Shown here piece by piece: positions 5,594 through 7,097 of a DNA stretch of 7,097 nt. Location: positions 1 through 7,097 of the forward strand of contig RXIE01000069.1 in assembly GCA_004212135.1 (NCBI GenBank), read 5' to 3'. Made by a program: the position numbers and the translations under genes. The DNA is from Candidatus Methanophagales archaeon ANME-1-THS. GTDB lineage: Archaea; Halobacteriota; Syntropharchaeia; Alkanophagales; Methanospirareceae. Position 1 is the first letter of the stretch. Each line of letters opens with the position of its first letter. The notes below the pieces were generated by a model. That model saw only the letters and a list, made by a program, of their open reading frames with translations. It did not search any database and had not been told where the DNA came from.

Positions 5594-6175
5594 TCAATCC
5601 CTACCGTCGCGCTCGCTTCTGGCGAATTCGAGGAGCGTATCGGCAACGCTTGTCCAGTCCACTGAGCCCGGTTTGTACTGTTTCCGAAGCGCGTACTTTG
5701 CCGCTTTATCGCCTTCCACTTCCGCATTGATAATCGCGCGTACGAGAGCAGCTACTTCTTCTATGCGCTTGCCGCTGGTATCAACCTCATAGACAACATC
5801 GCACAATTCGACCGCTTCCGCGAGTATGATATCCAGCACCTCAGCTTCCACGTTCTCCTTTATCTTCTGCGGCGTAAAACCCTTCTGCGTGAGCCGATCG
5901 GTGAGCACCGAAGGATCTGCACGGAGCACAATCGCGACATCCGGGCTCATGAAATGAGCCAGATGCCCCTCGATTACTAATAGCTCGCGGTCCGCCTTCC
6001 GCACGTATTCTTTCAGTCGCGTGAGATCCGCAATGAGACAGCCCCGCTCGGTATCCACGCCGGTATAAAAGCCCCGATCCGCTATAACCCTGTTGAGATC
6101 CAGGTATTCAAGTCCAAGTGCAGTGCATACACTTGTTTTGCCCGTACCCGGTGTCCCGGTGATACCAAGGATCAT
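5594..6175 (-). CDS. AK6/Fap7-type putative adenylate kinase (NMP kinase)
   Basis: P-loop nucleoside-monophosphate kinase of the archaeal/eukaryotic AK6 (Fap7, hCINAP) group. The family interconverts AMP/ATP and ADP, and Fap7 homologues assist small-subunit ribosome assembly. The 193 residues show the Walker A loop GTPGTGKT (7-14), VIEGHLAH (67-74), VLRADP (83-88), the lid-region KIKENVEAEVLD (104-115) and YEVDTS (129-134). A C-terminal tail with YKPGSVDW (167-174) also appears in archaeal members. Length is normal. The ATG at 6175 starts directly with the first strand MILGITGTPG, so the start is firm. It is transcribed in the same direction as the phosphatidyltransferase but 240 bases away, so the two need not share a transcript. 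An imperfect TTTCTT/AAGAAA hairpin (6182-6196) lies just before the start. Confidence 0.9.
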   Translation of the reverse strand: MILGITGTPGTGKTSVCTALGLEYLDLNRVIADRGFYTGVDTERGCLIADLTRLKEYVRKADRELLVIEGHLAHFMSPDVAIVLRADPSVLTDRLTQKGFTPQKIKENVEAEVLDIILAEAVELCDVVYEVDTSGKRIEEVAALVRAIINAEVEGDKAAKYALRKQYKPGSVDWTSVADTLLEFARSERDGRD

Positions 6176-6273
6176 AAACCTTTTCTTGGAAAGAAAGCTT
6201 TACCAAAGAAATAAAGGAGGCTCTTTTAAAGAGGCGGAGTTAATCATACCATCAAAGAAGCTATTATTTTTGA

Positions 6274-6298
6274 TAAAACTTTTTTTAAAAAAGTTTTA
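6274..6298. repeat. 25-base perfect AT-rich palindrome
   Basis: TAAAACTTTTTT, a single central T, then AAAAAAGTTTTA: 12-base arms without mismatch. It lies in the 221-base divergent gap (6176-6396) between the AK6-type kinase and the PaREP1-type gene, and it is separated by one base from the hairpin at 6300-6328. It may be part of a small mobile or regulatory element, or a bidirectional terminator-like structure. Another 13-base palindrome (CTCTTT-T-AAAGAG, 6221-6233) lies in the same gap. Confidence 0.6.
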
Positions 6299-6299
6299 G

Positions 6300-6328
6300 T
6301 ACAGGTTCTTTTTTCAAAAGAAAGTGTA
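6300..6328. repeat. 29-base imperfect hairpin (TACA...TGTA), copy B of the 5357-5391 element
   Basis: The left arm TACA-GG-TTCTTTT and right arm AAAAGAA-AG-TGTA pair as 4 plus 7 bases around a 2-base internal mismatch, with loop TTC. The outer TACA/TGTA ends and the TTCTTTT/AAAAGAA core match the palindrome at 5357-5391. The right half, AAAAGAAAGTGTA, is the clearest shared piece. Low complexity makes homology uncertain, but the shared GTGTA end is not explained by A/T richness alone. Confidence 0.5.
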
Positions 6329-6363
6329 AAGAAAGTTTGATCAAAGAAGAAGGAATAAGGATA

Positions 6364-6371
6364 GATATATA
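6364..6371 (+). promoter_or_regulatory. Archaeal TATA box for the PaREP1-family gene
   Basis: GATATATA lies about 26-33 bases upstream of the ATG at 6397, preceded by purine-rich AAGGAT that could act as a BRE. This spacing predicts a very short or absent leader. The same AGATATATA core occurs in the promoter at 7001-7010. Confidence 0.6.
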
Positions 6372-6396
6372 CCTGGGAAGAAAAGAATAAGAGAAG

Positions 6397-6891
6397 ATGA
6401 GCATAGAGATAGCTTTTCCGGAAAAGATCCTGAGAAGCATTATTGAGCTTTCGAAGCGTGAAGATGCGCTTCCGGAGGAGATTATAAATGAGGCGGTGCT
6501 GGAATATCTGCGGTTAGCAGATCCCGAAATAAAAACGGAGTTGCATGTGAATCTCAGTGATAAATATCTTGGCGAAGCGGAGGCACTTATAAAAGAAGAG
6601 GATTATCTTCAGGCGTCGGAGAAGTTATGGGGCGCGGCGTCGCAAATCGTGAAGGCGGTTGGAGCGAAGAGGAATGTGGAGCTCAGGAGTCAGAGCGATT
6701 CGAATCGGTTCGTAGCCGAGCTTAGAAGAGAGGCGAATGAGCCTGAAATACGGAGATTATGGCAGATAGCCACCTCGTTATATCAGAACTTTTACGAGGC
6801 ATGGCTGCCAGAGGAAATGGTTAAAGAATCAGTAGAGGACATAAAGAGGTTCCGAGAGGTGCTCGCCCGAATACTTCACCCGGAGCCTTGA
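6397..6891 (+). CDS. PaREP1-family protein with N-terminal ribbon-helix-helix-like segment
   Basis: The 164-residue protein looks like the PaREP1 family first seen as a repeated gene family in Pyrobaculum; its molecular function is not established. Residues 1-40 (MSIEIAFPEK, then an amphipathic helix pair ending NEAVLEYLRL) resemble a short ribbon-helix-helix DNA-binding segment. Residues about 50-155 are a helical PaREP1 domain with diagnostic phrases: KYLGEAEALIKEEDY, LQASEKLWGAASQIVKAVGA, KRNVELRS, and LYQNFYEAWLPEEMV. There is no signal peptide or membrane segment. It stands alone, with its own TATA box, next to an insertion-sequence edge. Such stand-alone RHH-helical proteins often have a toxin or antitoxin partner, but none is visible beside it, so no such role is assigned. 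Confidence 0.8.
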   Translation: MSIEIAFPEKILRSIIELSKREDALPEEIINEAVLEYLRLADPEIKTELHVNLSDKYLGEAEALIKEEDYLQASEKLWGAASQIVKAVGAKRNVELRSQSDSNRFVAELRREANEPEIRRLWQIATSLYQNFYEAWLPEEMVKESVEDIKRFREVLARILHPEP

Positions 6892-6995
6892 AATGATCAA
6901 AACGCAATTTTCTGAAAGAACAGACCTGGGGTTAGAAGGAAATAGAAAGAAATATAAAGAAGAAGGAGAAAAAGAGGTCGTGTCCCAATTATGTA

Positions 6996-7010
6996 GAAAG
7001 ATATATATAA
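6996..7010 (+). promoter_or_regulatory. Archaeal BRE/TATA promoter for the transposase-like gene
   Basis: GAAAG (6996-7000, BRE-like) followed by ATATATATAA (7001-7010) is a close match to a strong archaeal promoter. A start site would be expected near 7030, giving a leader of roughly 15-20 bases to the ATG at 7048. Confidence 0.65.
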
Positions 7011-7011
7011 C

Positions 7012-7027
7012 CCCTATTTCCATAGGG
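7012..7027 (+). other. Small perfect hairpin between TATA box and transposase start
   Basis: CCCTAT (7012-7017), loop TTCC, ATAGGG (7022-7027): a 6-base-pair stem with a 4-base loop. It lies at or just before the predicted transcription start, so it may be a protein-binding operator for transposase control or part of the element end. Confidence 0.5.
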
Positions 7028-7047
7028 AATGCTAAGGGCTCGGCGAA

Positions 7048-7097
7048 ATGGGAGAAGCAAACTTAGACGAATTCTTTTGTCCAAACGAGGCGTTTTC
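7048..7097 (+). CDS. N-terminal fragment of a probable transposase (continues beyond window)
   Basis: Only 16 codons are visible: MGEANLDEFFCPNEAF. The CPNE starting at residue 11 resembles the first Cys of the N-terminal zinc ribbon found in IS1-like and related archaeal transposases (CPN-x2-C-P-type openings). Promoter, hairpin and a possible terminal repeat just upstream support this. With so short a fragment the family cannot be fixed, and another zinc-ribbon protein is possible. Confidence 0.5.
   Translation, partial: MGEANLDEFFCPNEAF

Larger units (their letters stand above)
6976..7097 (+). mobile_element. Probable left end of an insertion sequence (cut by window end)
   Basis: A possible terminal repeat GGTCGTGTCCCAATTATG begins near 6976, followed by a clear TATA box, a small hairpin and the start of a transposase-like reading frame. 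The boundary is a guess from the change in sequence character after the purine-rich run that ends at about 6977. The other terminal repeat and any target-site duplication would be beyond the window. Confidence 0.4.

Overview
The window reads as a stretch of an archaeal, probably euryarchaeal, chromosome. The evidence is an Sm-like archaeal protein, the archaeal HTH regulator family with a central Cro/C1-type helix-turn-helix, an AK6/Fap7-type adenylate kinase, an archaeal-type CDP-alcohol phosphatidyltransferase, a PaREP1-family protein and recognisable archaeal TATA boxes (6364-6371, 7001-7010). The overall style resembles methanogen or ANME-1-like (Methanophagales) genomes, but that placement is an impression and was not tested.

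Layout. Positions 2-721 (+) hold the 3' part of an AT-rich gene for a Dem1/EXO5-like PD-(D/E)XK nuclease with a C-terminal cysteine cluster. It converges on pyrC (775-2082, -), a complete dihydroorotase. A 49-base divergent intergenic region with a palindromic AT-rich box separates pyrC from a compact + strand operon: Sm-like protein (2132-2356), proC (2353-3192), HTH regulator (3196-4197) and purE (4198-4617). Junctions in this operon are 4 bases overlapping, 3 bases apart and 0 bases apart, so translational coupling is likely. The two sides of the divergent region together carry a pyrimidine step (pyrC), a purine step (purE) and proline synthesis (proC), with a DNA-binding protein that could regulate some of them.

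The second half has two minus-strand genes, a CDP-alcohol phosphatidyltransferase (4712-5353) and an AK6-type kinase (5594-6175). They are separated by a 240-base gap with consecutive stem-loops and a 35-base palindrome. A further AT-rich, palindrome-rich gap (6176-6396) leads to a RHH-PaREP1 protein (6397-6891, +). The window ends in what looks like the 5' end of an insertion sequence: promoter, small hairpin and the first 16 codons of a probable zinc-ribbon transposase.

I see no CRISPR array, no rRNA or tRNA gene and no clear new multi-gene system. The observations most worth following are a repeated TACAC...TTCTTTT hairpin element in the intergenic regions, the tandem stem-loops at 5423-5481, the internal duplication in the HTH regulator, and the compositionally foreign EXO5-like nuclease.
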